Source: Stenotrophomonas africana (GTDB lineage: Bacteria > Pseudomonadota > Gammaproteobacteria > Xanthomonadales > Xanthomonadaceae). From it: 64,000 nt of DNA. Each line of letters starts with the position of its first letter. Position 1 is the stretch's first letter. Shown here piece by piece: positions 41,089 to 50,590 of this stretch. A program made the translations under genes and the position numbers. The notes under the pieces were generated by a model. That model made no database searches. It saw only the letters and a program-made list of their open reading frames with translations, and was not told where the DNA came from. The stretch spans positions 424,437-488,436 of the forward strand of contig NZ_JABEME010000003.1 of assembly GCF_013004645.1 (NCBI RefSeq), read 5' to 3'.

Positions 41089-42464
41089 CTGCATCGAGCG
41101 CATCCATGACCGAACGTCGCCACTGTCCACGTCCGTCCCCCCGCCAGCGCTGGCTGGCCCTGCTGCTGGTGCTGCTGGCACCGGCGACGAGCGTGGCTGC
41201 CGACGACCTGGTACTGCAGGCACGTGAGCAGCGCCCCTGGACCCTGCCGGGCGATCTGGAGAGGGTCGCCATTGCCGATCCGGGCGTGGCCGATATCGTG
41301 ATGCTGCGCGGCCAGCGCCAGGCGCTGCTGGTCGGCAAGGCTCCGGGCACGACCACGTTGCTGCTCTGGCATCGCAAGCAGACCGAGCCACAGCGCCTGC
41401 AGGTACGGGTACAGAGTGCGGTACAGGGCGCCGCCGATGCAGGGGCGAACGGGCTGGTGTTCACCCAGCAGGACAACCAGGGCCTGCTGCAGGGGAGCAC
41501 CGACAGTGTGCTGTCGCACATGCAGGAGCAGAAGCCCGCTGCCATGGCGCTGGGCAAGGACGGCATGCTCGCCGATGCCTCCACCGTCAACAGCGGCGGC
41601 GTGGTCCAGGTCGAGGTCAAGGTGGTCGAGTTCAACAAGACCGCGCTGAAGCAGATCGGCATCAGCTTCCAGAACCGAAATGGCAGCTTCGCCTATGGTT
41701 TCGCGCGGCCTGGCGGCCAGCTGCCGGGCAATACCGGCATCCTGCCAGGCATGAAGGAGGGCAACTCCGGCAATGAAGCCGAGTCGCCCATCTCGTCTGC
41801 GTTCCGCCTGGTGTTCGGCTCGACCAAGGGACTGTGGAACGCCGACGTGGACCTGCTGCAGAGCAACGGCATGGCCCGCGTGCTGGCCGAACCCACCCTT
41901 GTTGCACTGTCCGGTCAGAGCGCCAGCTTCCTGGCCGGTGGCGAGCTGCCCATCCTGGAGCCACAGGGACTTGGCACCACCACCATTACCTACAAACCAT
42001 TCGGCATCGGCCTGACCGTGACCCCGACGGTGTTGTCGCCCAACCGCATCGCGCTGAAGGTGGCGCCGGAAGCCAGCGATCTGGACTACAGCAATGCCAT
42101 CGCGCTCAACGGCGTGCAGATTCCCTCGATCACCACCCGCCGCGCCGACACCACGGTCGAACTCGGCGACGGCGAGAGCTTCGTGATCGGTGGCCTGGTC
42201 AGCTCGAACGTCGTCTCCAACGTCGGCAAGATCCCCCTGCTGGGCGACCTGCCGATCATCGGCTCATTCTTCCGCAACTTCGACTACAAGCGCCAGGACA
42301 AGGAGCTGGTGATCATCGTTACGCCACGGCTGGTGCAGCCGTTGGCACGCAATACCGAGCTGCCGCTGCCTGGCGACCGCGAGGCCAAGCCGAACCTCCC
42401 CGAATGGGGCGCGTGGCTGCTTGGCCCGATCAGCCAGGACCCGGTACCCGGTTTCTCGCGCTGA
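41085..42464 (+). CDS. cpaC: Tad-type secretin CpaC/RcpA
   Basis: The protein has 459 residues. A signal peptide (to VAADD, near residue 39) and an N-terminal pilus-secretin domain (QRPWTLPGDLERVAIADPGV) lead to the secretin core: VEVKVVEFNKTALKQIGI, the VPLLGDLP-like IPLLGDLPIIGSFFR, and VIIVTPRLVQP. It forms the outer-membrane pore for the Flp pilus. No pilotin gene (CpaD/RcpB) lies nearby. Confidence 0.95.
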   Translation: MTASSASMTERRHCPRPSPRQRWLALLLVLLAPATSVAADDLVLQAREQRPWTLPGDLERVAIADPGVADIVMLRGQRQALLVGKAPGTTTLLLWHRKQTEPQRLQVRVQSAVQGAADAGANGLVFTQQDNQGLLQGSTDSVLSHMQEQKPAAMALGKDGMLADASTVNSGGVVQVEVKVVEFNKTALKQIGISFQNRNGSFAYGFARPGGQLPGNTGILPGMKEGNSGNEAESPISSAFRLVFGSTKGLWNADVDLLQSNGMARVLAEPTLVALSGQSASFLAGGELPILEPQGLGTTTITYKPFGIGLTVTPTVLSPNRIALKVAPEASDLDYSNAIALNGVQIPSITTRRADTTVELGDGESFVIGGLVSSNVVSNVGKIPLLGDLPIIGSFFRNFDYKRQDKELVIIVTPRLVQPLARNTELPLPGDREAKPNLPEWGAWLLGPISQDPVPGFSR

Positions 42465-42536
42465 CTCCATGATGCCTGCGATACCACGCCCATGCCCTAC
42501 GCCACCGCTCAGCCGCTGCATCCGCAAGGTCCACCG

Positions 42537-43748
42537 ATGAACCTGGTCCTGTACGGAATGGATCGCGAACTGCTGCCCCGGCTGGCGGCCAAGCTGCCGC
42601 CGACCACCACCCTGCACTGGCAGGACAGCAGTGCGCCGACCTCCGCGCAGGACCTGCAACGCGGACCGCAGAGCCTGGTGCTGCTCGATTTCCGCCCAGA
42701 GCATGCGGCCGCGTCAAGCGTGCTTGCACAGCAGCTGCAGCAGACCGAGCCGGATCTGATGCTGGTTGCGGTCGGCGCCACCAGTCCCGGCCAGGTGGAA
42801 GGCGTGGTGATGGCCCTGCGCGTGGGACTGCGTGATGTGCTGGACCTGGACAGCGACAATACCGGCATCGAAGCAGCGCTGCGCCGGGCGCTGTCGCCAC
42901 GGCCAGCCGCCGCCGCACAACATGCGCACAAGGCACGCTTGATCGTACTGCTGGGCGTCCGCGCCGGCGTCGGCACCAGTACCCTGGCCGCACACCTGTC
43001 GGTGCTGGCACAACAGACACGCGCACTCGCCCAGGGCGAAGCGCTGCACCAGGACGGCCTGCTGATGGAGCTGGCGCAGCCCTCCGGCGATCTGGCGCTG
43101 TACCTCAACCTGGACAGCCGTTTCCACTACGAAGACGCGCTGCGCAATGCCAGCCGCATCGATGCCACCCTCGCCCGCACCGCAATGGCACGCCACGATT
43201 CGGGGCTGGTGCTGCTGGACCGCGCCAGCGGCAGCGATGCGGTGCCACCGTCCGATCCCGGCGCATTGCTGCAGCGCCTGCGCGGCGTGTTTGCCAGCGT
43301 GCTGTGTGATGCCGGTGGCTGTCCGTTGCGGCAGCTGCCACCGCTGCTGCTGGACCAGGCGGACGAAATCTGGCTGGTCATCGACGCGTCGATCGCCACG
43401 CTGGTGTCGCTCGATCAGGCCCTGAAGCATCTGGCCGGTCAACGCGAGCGCGAGAAGCGCCTGCAGCTGGTGATCAACCGCCACGACGACAGCAGCGGCA
43501 TGAGCCCCGAACAGATCGCACGCCGCTTCGAAGTACCGCTGCTGGCCACGCTGCCCGAACGTCCGCGTGTGCGCCTCGCCGCCAGCCAGGGCCACCTTCT
43601 GTTGCAGGATGCACCGCGCGACCCATACCTGCGTGCCCTCGCCCCGCTCGTCTCGCGCCTGGATCCGGCCGCCTGCCCGGTCCAGGCACAGGGACTGCGG
43701 GAAAGACTCTCCCTTGCCCTGGGTGGATCGCAATGGAAGACAAGGTAA
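42537..43748 (+). CDS. cpaE: TadZ/CpaE-like pilus localisation ATPase
   Basis: The protein has 403 residues. A receiver-like N-terminal domain (about 1-120) precedes a MinD/ParA-type domain with the deviant Walker A site VRAGVGTST (141-149). The usual lysine of KGGxGxS/T is Arg142, and the second lysine position is Thr147, as in several TadZ proteins. It places the Tad machine in the cell. I chose the ATG at 42537, preceded by AAGGT, over 42492, which has no ribosome site. It overlaps cpaF by 16 bases. Confidence 0.88.
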   Translation: MNLVLYGMDRELLPRLAAKLPPTTTLHWQDSSAPTSAQDLQRGPQSLVLLDFRPEHAAASSVLAQQLQQTEPDLMLVAVGATSPGQVEGVVMALRVGLRDVLDLDSDNTGIEAALRRALSPRPAAAAQHAHKARLIVLLGVRAGVGTSTLAAHLSVLAQQTRALAQGEALHQDGLLMELAQPSGDLALYLNLDSRFHYEDALRNASRIDATLARTAMARHDSGLVLLDRASGSDAVPPSDPGALLQRLRGVFASVLCDAGGCPLRQLPPLLLDQADEIWLVIDASIATLVSLDQALKHLAGQREREKRLQLVINRHDDSSGMSPEQIARRFEVPLLATLPERPRVRLAASQGHLLLQDAPRDPYLRALAPLVSRLDPAACPVQAQGLRERLSLALGGSQWKTR

Positions 43749-45082
43749 CCCCGTTCCCGCATGCCGCCACCCGCCCGGTGCTGCCCGACACCGCGCCGGC
43801 GCACGTGCCGTTCGCGCAGACCGAGCAGTACCAGAAGGTGCTGTCGGCGGCGCATGAGCACTTGCTCAACAGCATCGAGGACGAGCGCATCGACATCGAC
43901 TCCTGGGCACCGGACACCATCGCCCGATGGGTGCAGGTGCAGACCGTGGGATTCATCCAGGAATGGCGAATCCCGATCAACGAGGAGGAGATGCAGGTGG
44001 TTGCCGAAGGTCTGGTCAAGGAACTGACCGGCTTCGGCCCGCTCGACGACCTGCTGCACGATCCGTCCATCGAAGACATCCTGATCAATGGCTTCAGGGA
44101 CGTGCATGTCTCGCAGGGCGGCCAGCTCAAGCGCGCCACCCAACGCTTCACCGACGATACCCACCTGCTGCGCATCCTGCGCCGCATCCTGGCCCCGCTC
44201 GGGCGTCGCCTGGATGACTCCAATCCGATGGTTGACGCGCGCCTGCCCAACGGCGGCCGCCTCAACGCGATCATCTCGCCGCTGGCGGTGGACGGACCGA
44301 TGGTGTCCATCCGCAAGTTCCGCAAGGATCCGTTCACGCCTGACGAGCTGCTGGCCAAGGGCACCTTCGACGCACCGATGCAGGCACTGCTGAAGGCGAT
44401 GGTGCTGGGCCGCTGCAACATCCTGGTCTCCGGCGGCACCAGCTCCGGCAAAACCTCTCTGCTCAATGCACTGGCCAGCTACGTGCCCCCGAATGAGCGC
44501 GTGATCACCGTCGAGGACACGGCCGAACTGTCGCTCAACCATCCGCACGTGGTGAGGCTTGAGAGCCGCATCGGCGGCGCCGAAGGCCAGGGTGCGGTCA
44601 GCATCCGCGACCTGGTCCGCAACAGCCTGCGCATGCGCCCGGACCGCATCGTGGTCGGCGAGGTACGTGGTGCCGAGGTGCTGGAAATGCTGCAGGCGAT
44701 GAACACCGGCCATGACGGATCGATGGCCACCATCCATGCCAACTCGCCGCGCGACTGCCTGTACCGCATCGAGATGCTGGCCGGCTTCGCCGGCTTCCAG
44801 GGCAGCGAAGACAGCCTGCGCCGGCAGATCGCCAGTGCCATCGATTTCATCGTGCAGATCTCTCGACTGGGCAGCGGCCGTCGTGTATTGGTTTCGATCA
44901 CCGAGATCACCGGCGTCAGCGACAACCTGATCACCACCCAGGAAATGTTCCGCCACGAGCTGCAGATCGACGGCAACGGCAAAGAGACCGATCGCTGGAT
45001 CGGGCTGGGCTTCCATCCGCACTCGCACAAGCTGGAGCCGTTCCGCCAGCAGCTGCGCGAGTCGCTGTACGGAGACTTCTGA
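43733..45082 (+). CDS. cpaF: Tad secretion ATPase CpaF/TadA
   Basis: The protein has 449 residues. Type II/IV secretion ATPase features are visible: Walker A GGTSSGKTS with Lys240, an Asp box (VITVEDTAELSL), Walker B region (RPDRIVVGEVRGAE) and His box (GHDGSMATIHANSPRD). It powers pilus assembly, and retraction in some species, from the inner membrane face. It is 2 bases upstream of tadB. Confidence 0.97.
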   Translation: MEDKVTPFPHAATRPVLPDTAPAHVPFAQTEQYQKVLSAAHEHLLNSIEDERIDIDSWAPDTIARWVQVQTVGFIQEWRIPINEEEMQVVAEGLVKELTGFGPLDDLLHDPSIEDILINGFRDVHVSQGGQLKRATQRFTDDTHLLRILRRILAPLGRRLDDSNPMVDARLPNGGRLNAIISPLAVDGPMVSIRKFRKDPFTPDELLAKGTFDAPMQALLKAMVLGRCNILVSGGTSSGKTSLLNALASYVPPNERVITVEDTAELSLNHPHVVRLESRIGGAEGQGAVSIRDLVRNSLRMRPDRIVVGEVRGAEVLEMLQAMNTGHDGSMATIHANSPRDCLYRIEMLAGFAGFQGSEDSLRRQIASAIDFIVQISRLGSGRRVLVSITEITGVSDNLITTQEMFRHELQIDGNGKETDRWIGLGFHPHSHKLEPFRQQLRESLYGDF

Positions 45083-45084
45083 AT

Positions 45085-46041
45085 ATGGGCACCGGCCTGC
45101 TGCTGGGCGTGTTGAGCATCATCTCGGTGCTGCTGGCGCTGGCGGTCTGGCTGTGGGGTACGGCCAGCAGCCGCGAACAACGTCAGGCATCGCTGCAGCA
45201 TGCCGAGCAGCAGCTCGCACGTGGAAGTGCAGGCAGTGGCGCACCTGCCGGGTCATCCATCGCCGCTGCCAACGATCCGGCGCGAACGGCCAGCGGTGCA
45301 CGCCGCGTGCTGCCGCTGGATGGCCTGCTGCAGCGTGCGGGCCTGCAGACCGGCTGGAAGCTTCCGATCATGCTGCTGGTGCCTGGACTGGTGCTTTCGG
45401 TCGTAGCGATGCTGCGGCTCGGTACCGCGTGGATGTTCCCGCTGACCTTGCTGCTGTATCTGCTGGGCTGCTGGCTGTGGGTGATGCGGCGCACCTCGAA
45501 ACTGCGCGCCCAGCTGCTGCATATGCTTCCCGACTTCCTGGACAACCTGGTACGGCTGACCGCACTGGGCAACAGCCTGCAGGCGGCGTTCCAGGTCGCG
45601 TCGATGCAGACCAGCGTGCCGCTGCGCGGGCTGCTGGATACCACGGTACGCTACGCGCGCAGCGGGATGGACCTGGACAGGGCGCTGGCACTGGCCGCAC
45701 AGCCCTACCGGATGGACGTACTGAAAGTACTGTCGGTGGTGATCGGCGTCAGCGTGCGCATCGGTGGCCGCTCCGACCAGATCCTGCAGCGCATGGGTGA
45801 TTTCATGCGCGACCTGGAACAAGCCCAGCAGGAACTGGCCGCGACCACCTCCGAGACCCGCATGTCGGCCTGGGTCCTCGGCTTGCTGCCACCGGCCTGC
45901 GCTGTGCTGATGGCGATCGCCAGCCCGGACTTCTTCCAGCCGGTGCTGCATGACCCGCTCGGCCACAAGATCCTGCTGATTGCACTGGGCCTGGAGCTTG
46001 TCGGTGGCTTCCTGCTGTATCGCCTGGCCAAGTCGCTATGA
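45085..46041 (+). CDS. tadB: Tad inner-membrane platform protein TadB
   Basis: The protein has 318 residues. A first membrane helix, a linker, then paired helices and the GspF-type T2SF domain (about 150-280: LPDFLDNLVRLTALGNSLQA) with two C-terminal membrane helices are seen. With TadC it forms the platform on which CpaF acts. Its stop codon overlaps the ATG of an 11-codon ORF that runs into tadC. Confidence 0.93.
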   Translation: MGTGLLLGVLSIISVLLALAVWLWGTASSREQRQASLQHAEQQLARGSAGSGAPAGSSIAAANDPARTASGARRVLPLDGLLQRAGLQTGWKLPIMLLVPGLVLSVVAMLRLGTAWMFPLTLLLYLLGCWLWVMRRTSKLRAQLLHMLPDFLDNLVRLTALGNSLQAAFQVASMQTSVPLRGLLDTTVRYARSGMDLDRALALAAQPYRMDVLKVLSVVIGVSVRIGGRSDQILQRMGDFMRDLEQAQQELAATTSETRMSAWVLGLLPPACAVLMAIASPDFFQPVLHDPLGHKILLIALGLELVGGFLLYRLAKSL

Positions 46042-46073
46042 ACCACCCCCGCCCCTGCGGAGACGACCGATGA
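46038..46073 (+). other. 11-codon ORF bridging tadB and tadC
   Basis: ATG at 46038 overlaps the tadB stop (ATGA), and the stop TGA at 46071-46073 overlaps the tadC start (ATGA). The peptide would be MNHPRPCGDDR. GGAG within it serves tadC. It may only reflect chance, or it may let ribosomes move from tadB to tadC. Confidence 0.35.
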
Positions 46074-47008
46074 GCGCCAGCGCGTGGTTCGCCCTCTCCC
46101 TGCTGGTGCTGGCCGCCGGTGTCGCCCTGCTCGGTATCGGCGGCTGGGTACGCAGCCATCGTGAGCACCGCACGTCAGCCACATTGAAGACGGCCCTGCA
46201 ACCGCGGGAGGACGCCCGTGACAGCGAAACAGCGCCGCAGCGCGACTCTCTGGGCTGGCTGGAGCGTTTCGGCCGGGCACTCAGCGGCGGTCGCCTCGAG
46301 GCCGCGTTGCTGACCAATGAAGACCGGCTGCTGCTGGACCTGGCCGGCTGGAACACCCGCCGCGGCACAGCCATCTACCTCGGCCTGCGCCTGCTGCTGG
46401 CCGTGCTGGTACTGGCCCTGGTGCTGACATTCAGCAGCGTCACAGGGCTGGCCAGGATCATGGTGATCATCGGCGCGCTGGCTGCCGGCCTGCTGCTGCC
46501 CAAGTTCATCCTGTCCGCCTGGGTGAAGCGACGCAGGCGCGCCGTCGAGAACGAATTGCCCCTGCTGATCGATCTGCTGCGCCTGCTGCAGGGCGTGGGC
46601 TTCAGCATGGACCAGAGCCTGCAGACGCTGGGCGACAAGCTGCGCGATGCACTGCCGGTCCTCGGTGGCGAACTGCAGGAGGCCAACGTCGCCTACACCC
46701 ACGGCCGCACCCGCGCGCAGTCGCTGCGGCGCTTGAGCGAAGTCTATGCCTACGATGACCTGACCAGCCTGATGCAGTTGATCCTGCAGGTGCATGCACA
46801 TGGCGGCGCGGTGCAGGAACCGCTACGGCAGTTCAGCATCCGGCTGCGCGAACAGCGCCGTAACACCCTGAAGGAAAAGGTCGGCAAGCTCTCGGTGAAG
46901 ATGACCGTGGTGATGATGCTGACCCTGCTGCCAGCGCTGATGCTGGTCCTTGCCGGCCCGGCGCTGGTCGCGCTGGCCACCACCATGTCCAAGATGGGAT
47001 CGCCCTGA
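46070..47008 (+). CDS. tadC: Tad inner-membrane platform protein TadC
   Basis: The protein has 312 residues. An N-terminal membrane helix, a cytoplasmic linker, two central helices and a T2SF domain (about 155-275: ENELPLLIDLLRLLQGVGFS) with a C-terminal pair of helices match TadC. It pairs with TadB. CGGAG lies about 8 bases upstream of the ATG at 46070. It shares one base with tadD (TGATG). Confidence 0.92.
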   Translation: MSASAWFALSLLVLAAGVALLGIGGWVRSHREHRTSATLKTALQPREDARDSETAPQRDSLGWLERFGRALSGGRLEAALLTNEDRLLLDLAGWNTRRGTAIYLGLRLLLAVLVLALVLTFSSVTGLARIMVIIGALAAGLLLPKFILSAWVKRRRRAVENELPLLIDLLRLLQGVGFSMDQSLQTLGDKLRDALPVLGGELQEANVAYTHGRTRAQSLRRLSEVYAYDDLTSLMQLILQVHAHGGAVQEPLRQFSIRLREQRRNTLKEKVGKLSVKMTVVMMLTLLPALMLVLAGPALVALATTMSKMGSP

Positions 47009-47880
47009 TGCCTGCCCTGCGCACCTCCTGCCTGCTGCTTGCCCTCGCCGCCGTCGCCAGCGGCTGCGCATCAACCACGCCGAAGTACCTGCGTGCGCCC
47101 AGCCTGGCCGCACCCGAGCCGGCACCGCAGGACAGCCGCAATGCCTACTTGGAGCTGATCGCGCGCATGCAGCTGCAGGGTGCCTGGTATGCCTCGCTGG
47201 CGCATGTGGATGCCTTCCGCCAACGCTACGGCGATCCACCGGCGCTGCGACTGCTGCAGGCCGACGCGCTGCGCGAGACCGGGCAGGCCGATGCGGCCAT
47301 CGCCCTGTACCGTGATCTTTCCAGCGGCCCACAGGCGGCGGCCGCCGCGCACGGCCTGGGCCTGATCGCCGCACGTCGTGATGACGATGCAGGCAGTGAA
47401 CAGGCACTGGCGCGGGCCACGCAGCTGCAGCCCTTGAATACCGACTATCTGGGCGACCTCGGCTACGCACGCCTGCGTGCCGGACAGTTCGATCAGGCAC
47501 GTGAGCCGCTCGCCAAGGCCTTGGAGCTGTCCCCGGGCAACGCCAAGGCCATGGCCAACCTCGCCCTGTGGGCCGTGTTGCGCGGCGACACCGCCACCGC
47601 CCAGCGCCTGGCGCAGCAGGCCAGCCTCAACGAGGACACCCTTCGCAGCATCCAGCAGCAGGCCGCACAGATCCGCACCCGCCTGCAGCAACGACAGGCA
47701 TCTGCAGCAGTGGCCGCCCCCGCGCCTGCCCGCACCGTCGCTGCTCCCGCGGCCAGCGCTGCACGGCTGGCCGTCGAGCCGCGTCGCGAGACCCGCGACG
47801 AGCGCGACCCGCAGCGCCTGCCGCCTTCGATGCTGGAACGCTTCAGCACCTCCGATCATCCGAACGGGAACACACCATGA
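47008..47880 (+). CDS. tadD: TPR lipoprotein TadD
   Basis: The protein has 290 residues. The lipoprotein signal ends at the lipobox VASGC (Cys20). Tetratricopeptide repeats follow at about 80-225 (AIALYRDLSSGPQAAAAAHG, AREPLAKALELSPGN). The C-terminal 60 residues are Ala/Pro/Arg-rich. TadD proteins act as pilotin-like factors for the secretin, which may explain the lack of a separate CpaD. It overlaps the next gene by ATGA. Confidence 0.9.
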   Translation: MPALRTSCLLLALAAVASGCASTTPKYLRAPSLAAPEPAPQDSRNAYLELIARMQLQGAWYASLAHVDAFRQRYGDPPALRLLQADALRETGQADAAIALYRDLSSGPQAAAAAHGLGLIAARRDDDAGSEQALARATQLQPLNTDYLGDLGYARLRAGQFDQAREPLAKALELSPGNAKAMANLALWAVLRGDTATAQRLAQQASLNEDTLRSIQQQAAQIRTRLQQRQASAAVAAPAPARTVAAPAASAARLAVEPRRETRDERDPQRLPPSMLERFSTSDHPNGNTP

Positions 47881-48332
47881 CCGCGACGCCCCTGACCCGA
47901 GGCCTGCTGCCTGTGCTGGCCTGCCTGTTGATTGCAGGCGTCGCGCAGGCGCAGCAACAGCCGTTGACCGGGCAGATGCTCGGCGGCAGCGGCCCCACAC
48001 CGGCCTCACGACCGTTGCAGTCCGAGCCGCTGCCCACCGTGGATCTGTCCACGCCTGCACCGTCGGCACCCGCCGCGATGCCGGCGGCGATCGCCGCCAC
48101 TGATGCCACCGCACCGGCGGTCCGCCCTGTACGCAGCCAGATCGGCGATACCACCCGTGGCCTGTTCCGCCTGCAGGCTTCGGGGCAGCAGGCCGGGCAG
48201 CACCTGCCGATCCTTGGCGACCAGGCCACGTTGAGCTATGCCCGCTACATCAAGAGTTTCGAACACGAGATCCCGGACTTCTTTGAAGCCGATGTCGCCA
48301 AGTCCAAGGGAACATCCTCATCCGGACGCTGA
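47877..48332 (+). CDS. DUF3613-type periplasmic protein in tad operon
   Basis: The protein has 151 residues. A signal peptide (to AQAQQ, near residue 25) precedes a Pro/Ala-rich spacer and a C-terminal conserved part (IGDTTRGLFRLQASGQQAGQ, ILGDQATLSYARYIKSFEH). I recognise this end as the DUF3613 type often found in proteobacterial tad operons. Its function is unknown. It is joined to tadD by ATGA and lies 8 bases before tadG. Confidence 0.8.
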   Translation: MTATPLTRGLLPVLACLLIAGVAQAQQQPLTGQMLGGSGPTPASRPLQSEPLPTVDLSTPAPSAPAAMPAAIAATDATAPAVRPVRSQIGDTTRGLFRLQASGQQAGQHLPILGDQATLSYARYIKSFEHEIPDFFEADVAKSKGTSSSGR

Positions 48333-48340
48333 GGTAGGCC

Positions 48341-50491
48341 ATGAAACGCCCACGCCAGTTCAGTTTCAGCCGCGCACGCGGCGGCATGTCGGTCACCATG
48401 ATGCTGGTCATGCTGGCGTTGCTGGCGATGCTGGGCCTGATTGAAATCGGCTATCTGTTCTGGGCCAAGCGCGATGCGCAGAAGGTTGCCGACCTGGCCG
48501 CTCTGGCCGGCGCGCAGCGACTGGAGTTGTGCACCTCGGACAACAGCGACAACAGTGCTGCCCGGCAGAGCGCACTCACCCAGAACAGGTTTGCGGGGAG
48601 CCTGCAGATCCACTGCGGCAACTGGAGCGCCACACGCGCCACCGCGAACCGCTTCGTCACCACCGTCGATGCCGCCAACCCGCGCAATGCAGTACAGGTT
48701 GTCGCCGAGCGCAGCGTGCTTCCCTTCTTCGGGCAGAACACCAGCCTGCCGACCGTCAGCGCACAGGCTGTTGCCCGCCGGTCGGAGCCCACGGCAGTGT
48801 TCGCGGTGGGCTCGCAGCTGCTGCGCACCAACGGCAACTCGGTGCTGCTGTCGACACTGCGCATGATCGGCCTGGATGTCACCAATGCGACCGTGCTCTC
48901 CTATGACGGTCTGGCCCAGGCCAACATCACCCCGTCAGGCCTGCTCAAGGCGCTCAACATCCCGGTCACCGCCAATCTCAGCGTGGCCGACTTCAACCGC
49001 CTGCTGTCGGTCAACAAGATCTCACTGGCACAGCTGGTCGATGCCACCGCCACCGTGGTCGGTCGCGATACCACCGTCGGCGTGCAGCTGCGCGCCCTGT
49101 CCGATCTGGTCGCCACCCAGTTGGACATCAACAAGCTCAACATCGTGCTGGGCAGCCAGTCCGGGGGTGGCGGTCTGTTCGCCGAGGTCGTTTCGCCGGA
49201 TGGCACGGTCGGCAGCGCACTGGAAACCAAGGTCAACGTGCTCAACCTGATCAGCACCGCCATTTCCATCGCCAATGACGGCAATGGCGTTGCGGTGAAG
49301 GGGCTGGACCTGCTGGGGATCAACATCCAGGCCGGCGTGGTGGAGCCGCCCTCGATCGCCATCGGTGGCGTCGGCACGCGCGCGTACAACGCCCAGGTGC
49401 GCCTGCTGGTGGACGTGGACAGCAATAATCTGTTCGCACTTGGGCCGCTGCTGAATCTGCTCGGCACGCGCCTGCATCTGCCGCTGCATGTCGATGTCGC
49501 CAACGCGATGGGTACGCTGACCGGTATCCAGTGCGGCGCCAGTCCACCCAAGGCCACCATCCAGGTCGATTCGTCGGTGCTGCGCGCGTGTGTCGGCAAT
49601 GTCGACCCGGCGCAACGCTTCTCCAAGAACAATGTCTGCGACGCCACCCTGAAGAACGAGCAGTTGCTGAAACTGCTCGGGCAACCCTTGATCAATGACA
49701 AGATCACCCTGCCCGCCCTGACCAGCTCGCAGAACCTGACGCTGGCCGCCGGCGAGACCGCATCGACCCGGATCAACCCGCTGGCAGTAGGCAACGCGGT
49801 GTCGGATCTGGTCAATGAACTGCTGCGCGTGCTGTCAGGCATGCTCAGTTCACCCAAGCAGGGCATGAGCGCCAACGACACGGCCAAGGCCCTGGCCGAC
49901 CGTTATCTACTGGCGGCCTTTCCCAGTGGCGGGCGCTACAACGTCGATCAGGTCATCCCGTTGCTACGTGATGGTGACCCGGCACGGAACCTCGCGCCGC
50001 TGGGCAACTGGACGGTGAAGAATGGCGTGCCCAAGCCCTGCCTGCTGGGCCTGACCACCTGTTGGGAAGACGGTTCGGTGTGGACCGGCTACAGGACGAC
50101 CGTCACCGGACAGGGGCTGGGCTTGCTCGACGGCCTGCTCGGATCGCTGGTCGGCGGCCTGCTGATCAACCGCTGCGACAGCCTGCTCGGCAACTTGATC
50201 GACTACAACGGCTGTGTGCGCAACAACCTGGCGTCGTACATCCAGACCGCACCGGCCGGCTTCCTCGATGGTGCGGGGGGAACGGGCGTCACCAACCCCG
50301 ATGGCAGCGCCACCTGCAGTGGCCTGCTCTGTACCCTGTTGAATCCGATCCTCGCTGCGCTGAAGCCCGTCCTCAACAGCGTCGGCACCCTGCTGACCAA
50401 CCTGCTGGCCAGCGTGCTGGGCCTGGAGCTGGGCCGCACCGATGTCAACGTGCAGTCGATCCAGTGCAGCGCGGCGCAGCTGGTCTACTGA
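48341..50491 (+). CDS. tadG: TadG-like pilus protein
   Basis: The protein has 716 residues. An N-terminal RGGMS-type start with one membrane helix (MMLVMLALLAMLGLIEIGYL), then WAKRDAQKVADLAALAGAQ, is the TadG N-terminal signature. The long periplasmic part is of the TadG C-terminal type. I saw no von Willebrand MIDAS motif (DxSxS), which some TadG proteins have. It carries scattered cysteines and ends FQ-type SIQCSAAQLVY. It is the largest tad gene and near the operon's end. Confidence 0.85.
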   Translation: MKRPRQFSFSRARGGMSVTMMLVMLALLAMLGLIEIGYLFWAKRDAQKVADLAALAGAQRLELCTSDNSDNSAARQSALTQNRFAGSLQIHCGNWSATRATANRFVTTVDAANPRNAVQVVAERSVLPFFGQNTSLPTVSAQAVARRSEPTAVFAVGSQLLRTNGNSVLLSTLRMIGLDVTNATVLSYDGLAQANITPSGLLKALNIPVTANLSVADFNRLLSVNKISLAQLVDATATVVGRDTTVGVQLRALSDLVATQLDINKLNIVLGSQSGGGGLFAEVVSPDGTVGSALETKVNVLNLISTAISIANDGNGVAVKGLDLLGINIQAGVVEPPSIAIGGVGTRAYNAQVRLLVDVDSNNLFALGPLLNLLGTRLHLPLHVDVANAMGTLTGIQCGASPPKATIQVDSSVLRACVGNVDPAQRFSKNNVCDATLKNEQLLKLLGQPLINDKITLPALTSSQNLTLAAGETASTRINPLAVGNAVSDLVNELLRVLSGMLSSPKQGMSANDTAKALADRYLLAAFPSGGRYNVDQVIPLLRDGDPARNLAPLGNWTVKNGVPKPCLLGLTTCWEDGSVWTGYRTTVTGQGLGLLDGLLGSLVGGLLINRCDSLLGNLIDYNGCVRNNLASYIQTAPAGFLDGAGGTGVTNPDGSATCSGLLCTLLNPILAALKPVLNSVGTLLTNLLASVLGLELGRTDVNVQSIQCSAAQLVY

Positions 50492-50590
50492 CCCGTGACC
50501 GGCGCCCTTGGCGGCGCCCGCGCGCATGCTAGACTCCCGGCGGGGAACCACCTTCATCTCAACCCACACTCATCCGTGGATGGTCTAGAC

